Assembly: GCA_963784135.1 (NCBI GenBank)
Contig: CAWAQG010000004.1
Coordinates: 832,661 to 896,660, forward strand
Direction of reading: 5' to 3'
DNA length: 64,000 nucleotides
From: JADFXI01 sp963784135
GTDB taxonomy: Bacteria > Nitrospirota > Thermodesulfovibrionia > Thermodesulfovibrionales > Dissulfurispiraceae
This document shows positions 50,233-60,013 of this stretch, one piece after another; positions within the stretch are counted from its first letter, which is position 1; every line of letters starts with the position of its first letter. The notes beneath the pieces are model-generated. The model saw nothing but the letters and a program-made list of their open reading frames with translations. It was not told the origin of the DNA and did not search any database. A program made the position numbers and the translations under genes.

Positions 50233-50745
50233 ATGGACCGAAATTATCAAAACAGAATGGGAAAGTTCTCACACTGGATAGTGAACTTCCTTATAAAGCC
50301 TTCGCTTGCAATGCTATTGATACTCCCTGCGTTGCTTGCCTGCACCGAAAGCGCTTCCATAGTGCCCATTAATGCAACGGAAGGCGTTGCCATAAAAGGG
50401 TACGATCCTGTTGCCTACTTTACTCAAAAGGGGCCAGTGAAGGGAAATCCGGAATTCGAATACATATGGCGGGGAGCCCGCTGGAGATTTGCCAGCACCG
50501 TTCATCGGGAAGCTTTTAGCCGTGATCCTGAAAAATATGCCCCTCGGTACGGCGGCTATTGTGCCTACGCAGTGAGTCAAGGCAAGATAGCCGATATTGA
50601 CCCTAAGGCATGGACGATCTTTGAAGGTAAGCTTTACCTCAACCTGAACAAAGATGTCCAGAGATTATGGGGAAAAGATATGCAAAAATATATCCGGTCG
50701 GCCGATAGAAATTGGCCGCGCATGATAGGCAAGCCCATGTCTTAG
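50233..50745 (+). CDS. YHS-domain lipoprotein
   Basis: 170 residues. A lipobox-type signal (LPALLAC, about residues 30-36), then a YHS domain: IKGYDPVAYFTQKGPVKGNPEFEYIWRGARWRFAS, REAFSRDPEKYAPRYGGYCAYAVSQG and AWTIFEGKLYLNLNKDV. YHS domains often bind metals or accompany copper and heavy-metal proteins. It starts about 140 bases after the higBA region on the other strand. Start may be the internal ATG at residue 9. Confidence 0.88.
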   Translation: MDRNYQNRMGKFSHWIVNFLIKPSLAMLLILPALLACTESASIVPINATEGVAIKGYDPVAYFTQKGPVKGNPEFEYIWRGARWRFASTVHREAFSRDPEKYAPRYGGYCAYAVSQGKIADIDPKAWTIFEGKLYLNLNKDVQRLWGKDMQKYIRSADRNWPRMIGKPMS

Positions 50746-51039
50746 AAGGGGTGCTTCCTGTACCAAATAGGTTCGGAGACACGCAACTGCATGCAGAGTA
50801 CAAACATAAATAATTGCCCTCGGTTGCGAAGTACGGGAAATATCGAACAGATTGTATGAGTCGCTCTGGTTCCCCTGTACTCCCCATAGGCAACACCGCC
50901 GGGCTATCCCTTAGAATGACATGTTTCAACCCGTAAGACACACTTTGTACAGTCTCAAAAGAACGAATTTTGGGCAAGGCGGCGATCTCAAGTCCAGCCA
51001 CCTATACGTAACATGATCTGCTTTTTCTTATGGTTTCAA

Positions 51040-51975
51040 TTAGTTACTATGGCTATCCGTTATCCCTATTTTACCTTTTTCAAAGACATTTTCGCTTATT
51101 GGCAGAGTTCTCTGCAAGACCAAGTTAATTGCCTTGTAGTAATCCCGCTGCACTTTAAGATTGGAAACCCTGCAGTAGCACTGGGTTGTGGTAATCTTGC
51201 TGTGGCCCAGCAGATCCTGAATCGTCACGAGAGCAGCATCTGCATTTAATAACTGCGTTGCCATCGTGTGCCTCAAGTGATGACAGGATACCTGTATCCC
51301 GGTCTTCCGGGAATAGTATTCTATTCTCTTTTGAATACCGCGCACCGATATCGGCTTCCCTCTCAGTGGCCCCTTCCGTACTAAGAACACTCTTTTCTCT
51401 TTAGAGAATTTTCGTTTCTGCATATACGTTTGTAAGGCAATCAGAGCATCCTCGCTCAGATAGACAACCCTGTCCTTGCTGCCCTTTCCATTGAAGACAT
51501 AAAGCTGCCTGCGGCGATACTCTATCGCATCTACTGTCAGTCGTGAAAGCTCCTCAACACGCAAACCGCATCTGAGCATCAGCGTGAACATAGCCCGATC
51601 TCTGGTGTCGTTAATTCCTTTGAAGAGTGTTACTACCTGTTCGTCCCTCAGATGTTTGGGCAGTGGCCTGGGGAGACGCAATCTGTAATTCTTTCTTACC
51701 GGATTGATAAGAGACATTCGCTCATCTTCGATCAGATAGTCGTAAAAAGCATGAATGCAGCTGAAATGACAGTTGATGGTCTTTGGTTTTTTTCTATGTC
51801 TCAATAGATGGTCCATATAGGCGTCTGTTTCCTTGATGGTCGCCTCTTCTATAGGAACTTGCAGCCATTCACTGAAGTGAGCGAGCATATTCATATAGTT
51901 TTTTACTGTGTGAGCTGAACAGTTCCTTCTCTTCAAGAATCTCCGATACTTGCTGATCAGATCAGTAAGTCCCAT
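51040..51975 (-). CDS. Tyrosine recombinase (XerC/D-like)
   Basis: 311 residues. N-terminal SAM-like core-binding domain (TVKNYMNMLAHFSEWL) and catalytic domain with Arg in LRCGLRVEELSRLT, the HLRHT box, GHSKITTT and a C-terminal Tyr (CYCRVS). It could integrate or resolve the island that follows. The downstream gap 50746-51039 holds no gene I can support. Confidence 0.92.
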   Translation of the reverse strand: MGLTDLISKYRRFLKRRNCSAHTVKNYMNMLAHFSEWLQVPIEEATIKETDAYMDHLLRHRKKPKTINCHFSCIHAFYDYLIEDERMSLINPVRKNYRLRLPRPLPKHLRDEQVVTLFKGINDTRDRAMFTLMLRCGLRVEELSRLTVDAIEYRRRQLYVFNGKGSKDRVVYLSEDALIALQTYMQKRKFSKEKRVFLVRKGPLRGKPISVRGIQKRIEYYSRKTGIQVSCHHLRHTMATQLLNADAALVTIQDLLGHSKITTTQCYCRVSNLKVQRDYYKAINLVLQRTLPISENVFEKGKIGITDSHSN

Positions 51976-52010
51976 CTATGCCTCCTTGCTCGATGATTTC
52001 CATAGCTAGT

Positions 52011-52530
52011 GTAGTGTCCCATAATTAGCTTTACATAATAGGTCAGGGTATGTTATCCTTTCTACATGAGGACAACAAAGCCTATACCACACACAGAAGA
52101 AGAGCGAAAAAAAGTTGAACGACTTGCCCGTAGTCGAAACACAGCGCAGAAGGTGGTCTTACGGGCAAAGATAGTGCTGAGCAAGATGGAAGGGCTTAAA
52201 CAGGAAGATATAGCTGAACAATTTGATACGTCGCGGGTATCAGTCGGCCTATGGGTAAAAAGGTATCAGGAAGGAGGTTTAGGGGCACTGCTGAAAGACG
52301 CTCCTCGTTCAGGCCGGATTCCAAAGTTGTCAGAAGACAAAGAGAAGGCTATTGTGGAAGCAACGCTTCATACCGTACCCTCTGCCGCTACCCATTGGAG
52401 CGTTAGAACAATGGCGGACAACCAACAGGTATCACGAATGGCGGTACAGAGGATATGGAAGAAATACAATCTGAAGCCGCATCTGGTGAAGACATTTAAA
52501 ATAAGGGGTATCCGCATTCCGTGATGTATG
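52011..52530 (+). mobile_element. IS630-family remnant
   Basis: Starts at GTAGTGTCCCATAATTAGC, a typical IS630 left end, 55 bases before the transposase gene. The right half is missing; the adjacent ISL3 element begins at about 52505-52530. Confidence 0.75.
52066..52524 (+). CDS. IS630 transposase, truncated
   Basis: 152 codons of an IS630-type transposase: two helix-turn-helix parts (LKQEDIAEQFDTSRVSVGLWVKRY and WSVRTMADNQQVSRMAVQRIWKKYNLKPH), ending at LVKTFKI followed by six unrelated residues. The DDE catalytic domain is absent. The break coincides with the ISL3-like element on the other strand. Confidence 0.88.
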   Translation: MRTTKPIPHTEEERKKVERLARSRNTAQKVVLRAKIVLSKMEGLKQEDIAEQFDTSRVSVGLWVKRYQEGGLGALLKDAPRSGRIPKLSEDKEKAIVEATLHTVPSAATHWSVRTMADNQQVSRMAVQRIWKKYNLKPHLVKTFKIRGIRIP

Positions 52531-52535
52531 AGGCA

Positions 52536-53864
52536 TTACAGTTTACCTTCTTCTATCAATTTCACCAGTGTTGATATGTCTGCTCCGTAGTTATCTTCTT
52601 CGCTCTCATATCGTGTTGATGGCTCTGCGACTTTAAGGCCAAAAAAACCTTCAGGTAAAGCATGGTTCTTTTGTTTCTCAAACTTGGGCCTCGCCTTCTT
52701 TTGAACTCCTTCAGTAAAAAGAACTTTGGCCCGGAGCGCCTCGAAGCTATAGCCCCTGCCCAATCTGTTCATCACTCGGATCAAATTATTCAGTGACTCA
52801 GTGTACGCATTTGTCACTCGATGCGAAAAATAATTCAAAATTTCCGGCATCCAGTTATTTACAGCCCTGGTGAGGGAATAAAAAGATTCTTTGATCTCCG
52901 GTGCCAGGTTAACTTCCCATTTTTTGAACAAAAAATGAGCCTCTTGAGCAGTTGTGGCATTATAGATGTCGAAGAAGTCTTCTTTTGCTCGGTATGCGGC
53001 GCCCATGGCGGGATAGTTCCCGATCCAAGATTCAAGTGTAATACGCTCAAGACCGTCAAGTCTTGCCTCACGCTTGAGAAGTATGAACCGGTCATGCATT
53101 AAACCCCTGCGCTGCCTCTCCGAGAGGCTACTGCGAATTTCCTTTCTGACAGACTCCAAACATTCATTAGCCATTCTAACAACGTGGAACTTGTCGATAA
53201 TGATGGTAGCCTGAGGCATGACATTACCCACAGCGTCTTTATATGGCATCCACATATCCATGGCAACACGTTTTACAAGTTCCTTGTCCTTTAGCCGGAC
53301 AAGATAATCAGCTACGGTTTTTTTATTGCGGTCGTGTAAGATATTGACAATGGTGTTGTTCTCGATATTCGATACTACGCAACGAGGTTTATTGATAATG
53401 TGGATTTCGTCTATGCCCATCATCTGTGGTGTCTTAAACCTGACCGTTCGCTCAAGCTCGTTAATGTAATCACGGAATACGTTTTTGGCAGTGTTCTCAG
53501 TCACACCCACCTCTTCTGCAATATGTGCGAAGGGGCGTTTTATCGACTGTTCTCCTATCCACTTTACCAGCCGTGTGGTCATAAGTCGTTTATCATCCAC
53601 AGCGGGCAGGCGTTCATAAAAGGTCTTGGTGCAAGCCCTACAACGGTAACGCCTGGTATCAATGTATATGCCGACTCGTTTGCCGTGCATCGACAGGTCT
53701 CTTATAAGCTGCTCGTTACGGCCAAAGCCTACAATGTCAGATGAGCCGCATAGCTGGCACATAGCAGGGTGGTTTTTGGCCTCTGCGCTTATATGGTAGT
53801 CGTGGTCATTCTCTTCAAAGCTGGTTATAGTATAGGCAGGGAGATTTAAGACATTAGTCGGCAT
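52536..53864 (-). CDS. ISL3-family transposase
   Basis: 442 residues, full-length ISL3 type: zinc-ribbon Cys pairs (CQLCG and CRACTKTFYERLP), helix-turn-helix, then DDE core with MGIDEIHI, VAMDMWMPYKDAV, IDKFHVVRM and TNAYTESLNNLIRV. The end near 52510 (GGGTATCCGCATTC) resembles an ISL3 terminal repeat, but no matching end is seen before the restriction gene at 53871, so the element is probably truncated upstream of its start. Confidence 0.93.
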   Translation of the reverse strand: MPTNVLNLPAYTITSFEENDHDYHISAEAKNHPAMCQLCGSSDIVGFGRNEQLIRDLSMHGKRVGIYIDTRRYRCRACTKTFYERLPAVDDKRLMTTRLVKWIGEQSIKRPFAHIAEEVGVTENTAKNVFRDYINELERTVRFKTPQMMGIDEIHIINKPRCVVSNIENNTIVNILHDRNKKTVADYLVRLKDKELVKRVAMDMWMPYKDAVGNVMPQATIIIDKFHVVRMANECLESVRKEIRSSLSERQRRGLMHDRFILLKREARLDGLERITLESWIGNYPAMGAAYRAKEDFFDIYNATTAQEAHFLFKKWEVNLAPEIKESFYSLTRAVNNWMPEILNYFSHRVTNAYTESLNNLIRVMNRLGRGYSFEALRAKVLFTEGVQKKARPKFEKQKNHALPEGFFGLKVAEPSTRYESEEDNYGADISTLVKLIEEGKL

Positions 53865-53870
53865 TTGCCT

Positions 53871-54980
53871 TCACTTATTAGGGTCAAGATCAGAACGATT
53901 AGCCATGCTCAGTATAACCAGCAGGTCAGGTTCGGTGCGGAACCATACAAGTGTGTCAACAGCCAATTGGCTGAAGTTTTTCCGAAAAGCAGGTGATTCA
54001 CGGTCCTCGAACGCGGACAGGAATGTTACCGTGCTTTCGGGGATATTGGACGCTTGTACCAACATGAGCAGTGCCTTTTTACGATATTCTGTTACTGCCC
54101 CATCACTCGCAACAACTTCACAGAACTGAAACTGTATAGGCTCTTTCATGTCTGCCAAGATCAGATCCGGCAAGTCGCTGTTCAAGTCAAATTTTAACCC
54201 CACAGTTTCCGATAATTCAACAAACTGAGGATACGACTTCTTATCGCTTGCGCTTAACCACAGGACAGCCGGGCGCTGAAGGTGTTTTGTTGCATAGTCC
54301 TCAATAAGCCCCTTAAGTATTGGGGCTGAGGGCCCTCCGGATATGCGAATTCTTGTCCCGTCAGGCATTTCAATGAATACGTCACCATCCTTTGTCTGTA
54401 TCCCTTTTGCCCTTAAAGCCATGCGCTGTAAAGTGGCTTGGTCTAAATGTTCTTCTTGCCACGTGATTGACCGTAATTTAACTTCTTCATCTGTGAGTGC
54501 CGGATCGAACAGTGCTGCAAAATCTGCCGAGATGAAGTTTATAGGGGTCATGGCAGTAGTCGCTTCCCCTGTCCGTTTGTGCATAATGCCCAAGGGCAGG
54601 AGCCGATTTCTCATAAGGTCGTCACGAATCGTCTCCTTACTGGTATCAGCATACCACCTTTCCCCTTCAGGACGATTGCCGGGCCGCGTTGCCACGGACA
54701 GCCAATCGGTTCTCTCTGCATCTGAGTTCTTTGCCGCTTGTTCTTTTGTGAAGAAGTAAACGTGGGATGGGCGCAAATAACGGCCATGTCCCTCGATAAA
54801 TCCCCCATAAAGGAACACAAATATGACGCGAGCCGCCATTATCCCCACCAGAATACCTCTATCCGGCATTGTTTCCGGAAAGATAACCTTAAGGCGTTTT
54901 TCAACATCTTCAACTGGAGGTAACGCTGGCAGAGGTACTGATGACAGTGGCAACTTCGGTTTTATAGTTTTCTTAGGCAT
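53871..54980 (-). CDS. BsuBI/PstI-type restriction endonuclease
   Basis: 369 residues. The C-terminal catalytic domain has PDLILADM, then FQFCEVVASDGAVTEYRKKALL, the PD-(D/E)xK-type pattern of the BsuBI/PstI family. The N-terminal part (45-170) includes helix-rich DNA-recognition segments. Partner methyltransferase is directly upstream and overlaps by eight bases, so the pair forms a type II system. The 3' end abuts the ISL3 element. Confidence 0.9.
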   Translation of the reverse strand: MPKKTIKPKLPLSSVPLPALPPVEDVEKRLKVIFPETMPDRGILVGIMAARVIFVFLYGGFIEGHGRYLRPSHVYFFTKEQAAKNSDAERTDWLSVATRPGNRPEGERWYADTSKETIRDDLMRNRLLPLGIMHKRTGEATTAMTPINFISADFAALFDPALTDEEVKLRSITWQEEHLDQATLQRMALRAKGIQTKDGDVFIEMPDGTRIRISGGPSAPILKGLIEDYATKHLQRPAVLWLSASDKKSYPQFVELSETVGLKFDLNSDLPDLILADMKEPIQFQFCEVVASDGAVTEYRKKALLMLVQASNIPESTVTFLSAFEDRESPAFRKNFSQLAVDTLVWFRTEPDLLVILSMANRSDLDPNK

Positions 54981-56538
54981 GACCGCCTACAGCTCTTTCC
55001 CGGACGTCTGACTGCCCTATGCCCAGCGTGACATTAACAACACTATCTATCTCTCCCAATGTTGCATGCTGAGGGACCGCTCTGCCTATGGCGATAAGTA
55101 TGTTTTTTGGCGGCAGCGGTAGCTTGCGAAGATCGGTGGCATTGACCTGTGTGTTTCCCGCTACAGAACGAAGGTATGTGTCCACAATATGGCTGTTCAA
55201 ATAAGCCGCCAATCCACATGTTTCTTCTACCGTCATTTCGCCGCCAGGACGATAGACGTAATTTGTGTGGTTTTCGAGACCCAGCATTGCCCCAGGCAAA
55301 GTCCCGGCAAGGTACGGTGCAGCGGTAATCCGGCGTTTGTCTTCCTTGGGACTGAAGCGCCTCATTACGACACAGTTAGCGTTTGGAATCAGCATCCAGG
55401 CTGTCTCACCAGTAGCGTTGATATGCTCGAATTTCTTGCTGATAGGCCAACTTACACGCATATGTTCAATGTGCTGCATCCACAGTAGGGGAACTGAATT
55501 AGTCGTCGTTTTTTTCTTGATATGCTTTTCGGCACGAAAAGCGACAACGGGGCCAGTGCTCACTTTGAGCCCCAGCGTCGAGAGAGTGCCATCCCATCGC
55601 GCTAAATCTCCTGTCTGAGTATTTGTAGGCAGTGCAATCATCTGCTCATTATCCTGGCCGATCACTTTGGCAAACGGCAGCCGCAGGAGATGCGACTGTG
55701 CCAAATCGTGAGAGCCTTCGCTGGAACTGACTATAACTTCAGCATTTTGGAGGGGTTGCGAGGTTGCCCACGTTATCATCGCCTCTTGTAACACTTCATC
55801 ATCCGTAAAGTGGTCTTGCCGGCTTTCAAAAACATGCATTGCATCTATGTGTAGACAGCAGAATAAATGGCGGCGCATTGCAGCAAAATAGAGTCCGTTG
55901 GTCCAGCTTCTGGGCGTAATGAAACACCACCGGCCAGATGGAGTAAGCAGCGCTGCACAAACGGCCATGAATAAGCCGTAGATATTGGGCTGACCATACA
56001 CAGCGTAAGGATGAGCCAAGGCCCGAGGATCGGCTGCATTAATTTTGAAGTACGGGGGATTTGCTATGATAATGTCTGCTATCGGCTCCCTGGTGATCGC
56101 AACAGACGACAAGAGAAAATCACAGCAGCGGATAGATGCAGTCAAGGCAACCCCACGATTTCGAGCTATGCGTCGCATACGGACTGCCAGCTGCCTGAGA
56201 AATGGGATAAGTCTTTCATCCATTTCATAGAGCGTCAAATTGATCTTCTCAGGCAATTGCGGTCTGCTAAGAAGGCACTCAACTACGGCTGCAGATAAAA
56301 TCCCAACACCGGCTGCCGGATCAAGGATGCGGACTACTCGCAAATCTTCAGGTGGTAAACAGCGTTGTGCCATAAATTGTGCAACGCTGGGAGGGGTCAT
56401 GAATTGACCGAGTGTTTTTTGTTCAACACGGGATAATGCTTTAGTTGCAGTCAACCCGTTTACTCTCGCATACTCAATAAGCTCTGCCATCTGTCTAACT
56501 CCTGCCCGCCAGAATATGAATCCAGCATCGAATATCAA
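54973..56538 (-). CDS. N6-adenine DNA methyltransferase
   Basis: 521 residues. SAM-binding motif ILDPAAGVGILSAAV, Motif IV NPPYFKI (gamma-class, N6-adenine), then a large recognition region. The N-terminal QFMTPPSVAQFMAQR is typical of Eco57I/PstI-like methylases. It protects host DNA from the downstream BsuBI/PstI-type nuclease. The site recognised is not predictable from sequence alone. Confidence 0.92.
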   Translation of the reverse strand: MIFDAGFIFWRAGVRQMAELIEYARVNGLTATKALSRVEQKTLGQFMTPPSVAQFMAQRCLPPEDLRVVRILDPAAGVGILSAAVVECLLSRPQLPEKINLTLYEMDERLIPFLRQLAVRMRRIARNRGVALTASIRCCDFLLSSVAITREPIADIIIANPPYFKINAADPRALAHPYAVYGQPNIYGLFMAVCAALLTPSGRWCFITPRSWTNGLYFAAMRRHLFCCLHIDAMHVFESRQDHFTDDEVLQEAMITWATSQPLQNAEVIVSSSEGSHDLAQSHLLRLPFAKVIGQDNEQMIALPTNTQTGDLARWDGTLSTLGLKVSTGPVVAFRAEKHIKKKTTTNSVPLLWMQHIEHMRVSWPISKKFEHINATGETAWMLIPNANCVVMRRFSPKEDKRRITAAPYLAGTLPGAMLGLENHTNYVYRPGGEMTVEETCGLAAYLNSHIVDTYLRSVAGNTQVNATDLRKLPLPPKNILIAIGRAVPQHATLGEIDSVVNVTLGIGQSDVRERAVGGHA

Positions 56539-56602
56539 CTATGCATTGCATATTTAGAATACCACGCACAAAGCCTGGTGTCAACTATAAAATGCGGTTT
56601 AG

Positions 56603-56899
56603 CTACATCCTGAAAATACTCTGTCCTAGGGCATAATCAATCACAGAATGCGGATACCCTTTCTTTAATTTATCGAGCCACTCCACATGGATAGTCTTTA
56701 AACACATATATATCGCGGCGATATGCGGCTGCATCAAATATTCGTGATAACCGCGGAACGGATCCTGCCATACGAGTTGCCGTTCCTCCTGAAGCATCGC
56801 TTGTATTGCAGTCCCGTCAAAAACTCGCAGGGACTTGGAAAGCGTAACAGCAAATCCGAATTCCAAGAGAAAGCTGGTATCAATATCCAGGGTCTGCAA
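56603..56899 (-). CDS. C-terminal part of trypsin-like protein, shifted frame
   Basis: 98 codons. Reading upstream in this frame gives FNPYTTLQTLDIDTSFLLEF, which continues the trypsin-like protein from 56734-57441 if one T is added to the run at 56915-56920. The end has YALGQSIFRM. It is part of the same gene rather than a separate one. Confidence 0.6.
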   Translation of the reverse strand: MQTLDIDTSFLLEFGFAVTLSKSLRVFDGTAIQAMLQEERQLVWQDPFRGYHEYLMQPHIAAIYMCLKTIHVEWLDKLKKGYPHSVIDYALGQSIFRM

Positions 56900-57441
56900 C
56901 GTTGTATAAGGATTAAAAAAGCATAAATCCCGGCACTCATTCCCTCGACGTTCTTTACTACCGCTTCTGAGCCGTCTATAAGTCGACCATAGAACTGGTT
57001 GTCCGACTTGGTGCCAGCCCCATTTGGAGCTTCAGTTTCCTCAAGTGCAACACTCACCACTTTAGCGCTGATGAGGCTGCTGCCATCGTGAGTAACGGTC
57101 TCTGCGGGAACGCCCACGAGAACCCATTGATCGTATTCAGTTACGTGATCGCCCCAGGCGTCCTTTCGTATAGGAATGATCCCCCCGCGCTCTAGTGCCT
57201 GGCGGTACAGATCGCGAAGCGGCAATGCGGCATAGTCAAGGCCAACCGCGTTGTCTTCAATCACGAGCCATAGATCGACTACGAAATCGAACGGAATCCC
57301 TATATCCTTGAACGGGCCACGCGCAGTTTGATCTCCTAACCGCCAGACATCAAACTTCCCCCCAGCATCGATTGAGGATTGAATGAAGCGAGGGACATGA
57401 CCTGCGGTGACGTAGAACCACACGTCATCCACGGCTATCAC
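56734..57441 (-). CDS. Trypsin-like protein, frameshifted
   Basis: 235 codons from a GTG at 57441. The first part has YVTAGHV (His of the triad), EDNAVGLDYAALPL (Asp) and VEGMSAGIYAF (Ser in the place of GMSGGP). After that the frame runs into unrelated sequence; the natural continuation is in the 56603-56899 frame. Upstream of the GTG the same frame reads RLLVRAKSTWSFFSGFV, so the start is also uncertain. Sits next to the restriction-modification genes; may be a defence-associated protease or a cytoplasmic peptidase. Confidence 0.65.
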   Translation of the reverse strand: MIAVDDVWFYVTAGHVPRFIQSSIDAGGKFDVWRLGDQTARGPFKDIGIPFDFVVDLWLVIEDNAVGLDYAALPLRDLYRQALERGGIIPIRKDAWGDHVTEYDQWVLVGVPAETVTHDGSSLISAKVVSVALEETEAPNGAGTKSDNQFYGRLIDGSEAVVKNVEGMSAGIYAFLILIQRCRPWILIPAFSWNSDLLLRFPSPCEFLTGLQYKRCFRRNGNSYGRIRSAVITNI

Positions 57442-57572
57442 AAAGCCGGAGAAAAAGGACCACGTGCTCTTTGCTCGAACTAGGAGGCGTCTGCATGCAT
57501 GACAGCGTTACAAAATGACGCCCAACCGTTTTAAAAAAGCTCTCGTTGAGGTTGTTGCTCATGTCAGCCACT

Positions 57573-58316
57573 TCACCTCCGTGAACGCACTACAAAGACA
57601 CGAGCGTTGTCAAAGCCACCGCCTCGGGCGCGGGAGAATGAACGCTCCATATTGCCGGTCATGCCCCACGCCGCATCAGGTCCATTTTCTTCACTTGTCC
57701 ACCACCACTGTCCACCAGTACAAATTGATTTATACTGACACAGAACGGAAAGTTCTTCACTTATATTCCGTAGTTCAGCTCGTGTTGGAAGTCTCCAGCT
57801 ACCTCCAGATAAACTAAGGCCCCGCGCATAACTATCAGCCTGAAACCAATTCATTGACTGATTCTGTGGAGGAACCCATTCAAGGCCGGTTCTGGTATCG
57901 GTAAGAATGCCTTCTTGTGAGATTTTTATGGGCGAAAATCTGAGAACAAAACTGGCTTGGAGCATTTCTATCTCGCCAGCCGGGGCGGTTTCAACTACTG
58001 TTGCACCTGATTCATTGATGTAATCGTCGGCTTGTGGCGCAATTTCATATCTGACTTCAGGGTAGAGACCTTTAAAGGTAAAACTGCCGTCAGACTTGGT
58101 TTTTACCTCAAACTTTTCATATCCCTTTAACGGCGATCGACCACCTAACCCTTGATTTAACCACGTTGCAGTAATTTTGATTTCCGCAAGCGGTTTGTTA
58201 TTGACATCTACGACCTTACCCTCAATCCCAGAACCCTTCTTACTTGCTGAACATGCTAAACCGGCTGAGATAAACAGAGTTGCAACGATAATCAAAAACC
58301 AGATTTTCTTCAACAT
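57573..58316 (-). CDS. DUF1566 lipoprotein with carboxypeptidase-regulatory-like domain
   Basis: 247 residues. Lipobox LISAGLAC (Cys near 22), a beta-sandwich (about 30-110, GIEGKVVDVNNKPLAEIKITA and GSFTFKGLYP), then a DUF1566 domain (TDTRTGLEWVPPQNQSMNW, GSWRLPTRAELRNI, WWWTSEENG and RSFSRARGGGFDNARVFVVRS). Exported and lipid-anchored; role unknown. Also resembles the FGE-like gene at 46359 in its RGGSW-like end. Confidence 0.85.
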   Translation of the reverse strand: MLKKIWFLIIVATLFISAGLACSASKKGSGIEGKVVDVNNKPLAEIKITATWLNQGLGGRSPLKGYEKFEVKTKSDGSFTFKGLYPEVRYEIAPQADDYINESGATVVETAPAGEIEMLQASFVLRFSPIKISQEGILTDTRTGLEWVPPQNQSMNWFQADSYARGLSLSGGSWRLPTRAELRNISEELSVLCQYKSICTGGQWWWTSEENGPDAAWGMTGNMERSFSRARGGGFDNARVFVVRSRR

Positions 58317-58580
58317 TTGTTATTCTTCCTCCTTTCTCACCGATGCAGCCAACCAGTTATTATCTGAACGGATAATGGGACTAACACTGCAAATCCGATG
58401 TTAGTCCTCGGATTTTAGAGAAACACCGCCTCAATAATTCCGAACCTCCCCCTAAGTACTTGATTACTGATAAATAACTTACACTATTTTGGAGATTTTG
58501 AAAAGCGCGGACGGAATATGTCAATGACTTTGAGACACCCCTCGTCCACATTTAGTGTATTTTCCCCTCAGGCACTGGTA

Positions 58581-59567
58581 CTACCTTAGGCTTGTTAATC
58601 CATACGGCCTCAGGAAGTATCGGCGGCACTGGGATTTTTTTAACAAATCTCTCAGGATGTGCTTCATATGCAATCGCAGAACCTCGCCCCTGGCTATCTG
58701 TATATCTTGCGCAAGGCCATAATGCACAGATTCCGGCGTGTGCAGGCCGATGCCGGTGTGTCGATGCTCTTTGTTGTACCAAGGAAAGAAATCCTGGCAG
58801 AAGCTCCTGGAGTCTTCGATGCTACCAAACCGCTCCGGAAAGTCCGGCCGGTATTTAAGTGTCTTAAACTGGGACTCTGAATATGGGTTGTCATCGCTCG
58901 TATGCGGTCTGCTGTGGGTCTTCGTGATCCCAAGGTCAGCCAGTAGTAAGGCTACAGGTTTGGATTTCATTGATGAGCCCCTGTCGGCATGAATCGTGAG
59001 CTGATCTCTCCCGATATTCTGCTTTGCACAGGTTTCGCCAATGAGCCTTTCAGCCAAGACCGCTGATTCCGCAGGGGCTATCATCCAGCCGACAACATAG
59101 CGGCTGAAGATATCCATGATCACATACAGGTAAAAGTAAGTCCACTTTACCGGACCGAGAAGTTTGGTGATGTCCCAGGACCAAATTTGGTTCGGGGCTG
59201 TAGCCAAAAGCTCTGGCTTATGATACACCGGATGACGCAACTGGTTTCTGCGCTCCTTGACCTCCTTGTTCTCTTCGAGAATGCGATACATCGTCCGTAT
59301 CGAGCAATGGTATTGGCCTTCGTCCAAAAGAGTTGCATAGACCTCATAGGGTGCCTTGTCCACAAATCTGTCGGTGTGGAGGATATCAAGTACTCCCTGC
59401 CGTTCCTCGAAAGACAGTGAACGCGGCGAGTTCCGTTTCTGCACGGGCTCAACAAAGGGGGCATCTTTGCGTGCCTGTGTGCGGTAAAACCCGGCACGGG
59501 CAACATCAAGAGTTTCACATGCATGCTTGATCCCAACTTCAGAGGAAAGGGTCACTGCAGCTTCCAT
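58581..59567 (-). CDS. IS3-family transposase OrfB
   Basis: 328 residues. HTH_21 (RTMYRILEENKEVKERRNQLRH) and rve core with D in SWDITKLLGPVKW, D in HADRGSSMKSKPVALLL and E in NPYSESQFKTLKYRPDFP. It overlaps orfA by one base, so it may be made by frameshift or reinitiation. Confidence 0.93.
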   Translation of the reverse strand: MEAAVTLSSEVGIKHACETLDVARAGFYRTQARKDAPFVEPVQKRNSPRSLSFEERQGVLDILHTDRFVDKAPYEVYATLLDEGQYHCSIRTMYRILEENKEVKERRNQLRHPVYHKPELLATAPNQIWSWDITKLLGPVKWTYFYLYVIMDIFSRYVVGWMIAPAESAVLAERLIGETCAKQNIGRDQLTIHADRGSSMKSKPVALLLADLGITKTHSRPHTSDDNPYSESQFKTLKYRPDFPERFGSIEDSRSFCQDFFPWYNKEHRHTGIGLHTPESVHYGLAQDIQIARGEVLRLHMKHILRDLLKKSQCRRYFLRPYGLTSLR

Positions 59568-60013
59568 CAGTCGGTCTCTCCTCCTTCGGGGGTCGCTAGC
59601 GGGATCCCCAGTATCTCTGATACTTTTTTTTGGATATCAATTATGATCTCTGCTTGTCTAAGACGGTTGGTCATCCGTTCGTTATCCCTGCGGAGCTTTT
59701 CATTTTCTGCAATAAGTGGATTGCGAACTGATTCCTTACGGCCTCGTTTCTTGGGCGTCAGGGCTGACAGGACTCCCCGCTCTCTTTGGGTGCGCCACGT
59801 ATTGAGGTGCGAAGCATACAGACCCTCACGGCGCAGCAGCGCTCCCATACTTCCACGTCCAGTGCAGGCATCGGCAAGGGTAAGGATACGTAGTTTGTAT
59901 TCGGCAGTGAAACGCCGCCTGACTGCCTTATCCGGCACCTCTGGGTTCGGATGGGCTACCGTCAATTTGGCTCCCTCCATTGTCCGTGTTGTATTGATCT
60001 TTGCAGCTATCAT
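59567..60013 (-). CDS. IS3-family transposase OrfA
   Basis: 148 residues. HTH_Tnp-like segment (RRRFTAEYKLRILTLADACTGRGSMGALLRREGLYASHLNTWR) and a leucine-zipper-type coiled coil (NEKLRRDNERMTNRLRQAEIIIDIQKKVSEILG). Confidence 0.9.
   Translation of the reverse strand: MIAAKINTTRTMEGAKLTVAHPNPEVPDKAVRRRFTAEYKLRILTLADACTGRGSMGALLRREGLYASHLNTWRTQRERGVLSALTPKKRGRKESVRNPLIAENEKLRRDNERMTNRLRQAEIIIDIQKKVSEILGIPLATPEGGETD

Noticed and set aside
50639..51001. 120-codon minus-strand frame in the gap beside the recombinase
   Set aside because: It overlaps the 3' end of the YHS gene on the other strand, has no ribosome site and no domain I can defend, though the first 80 residues are not obviously random.
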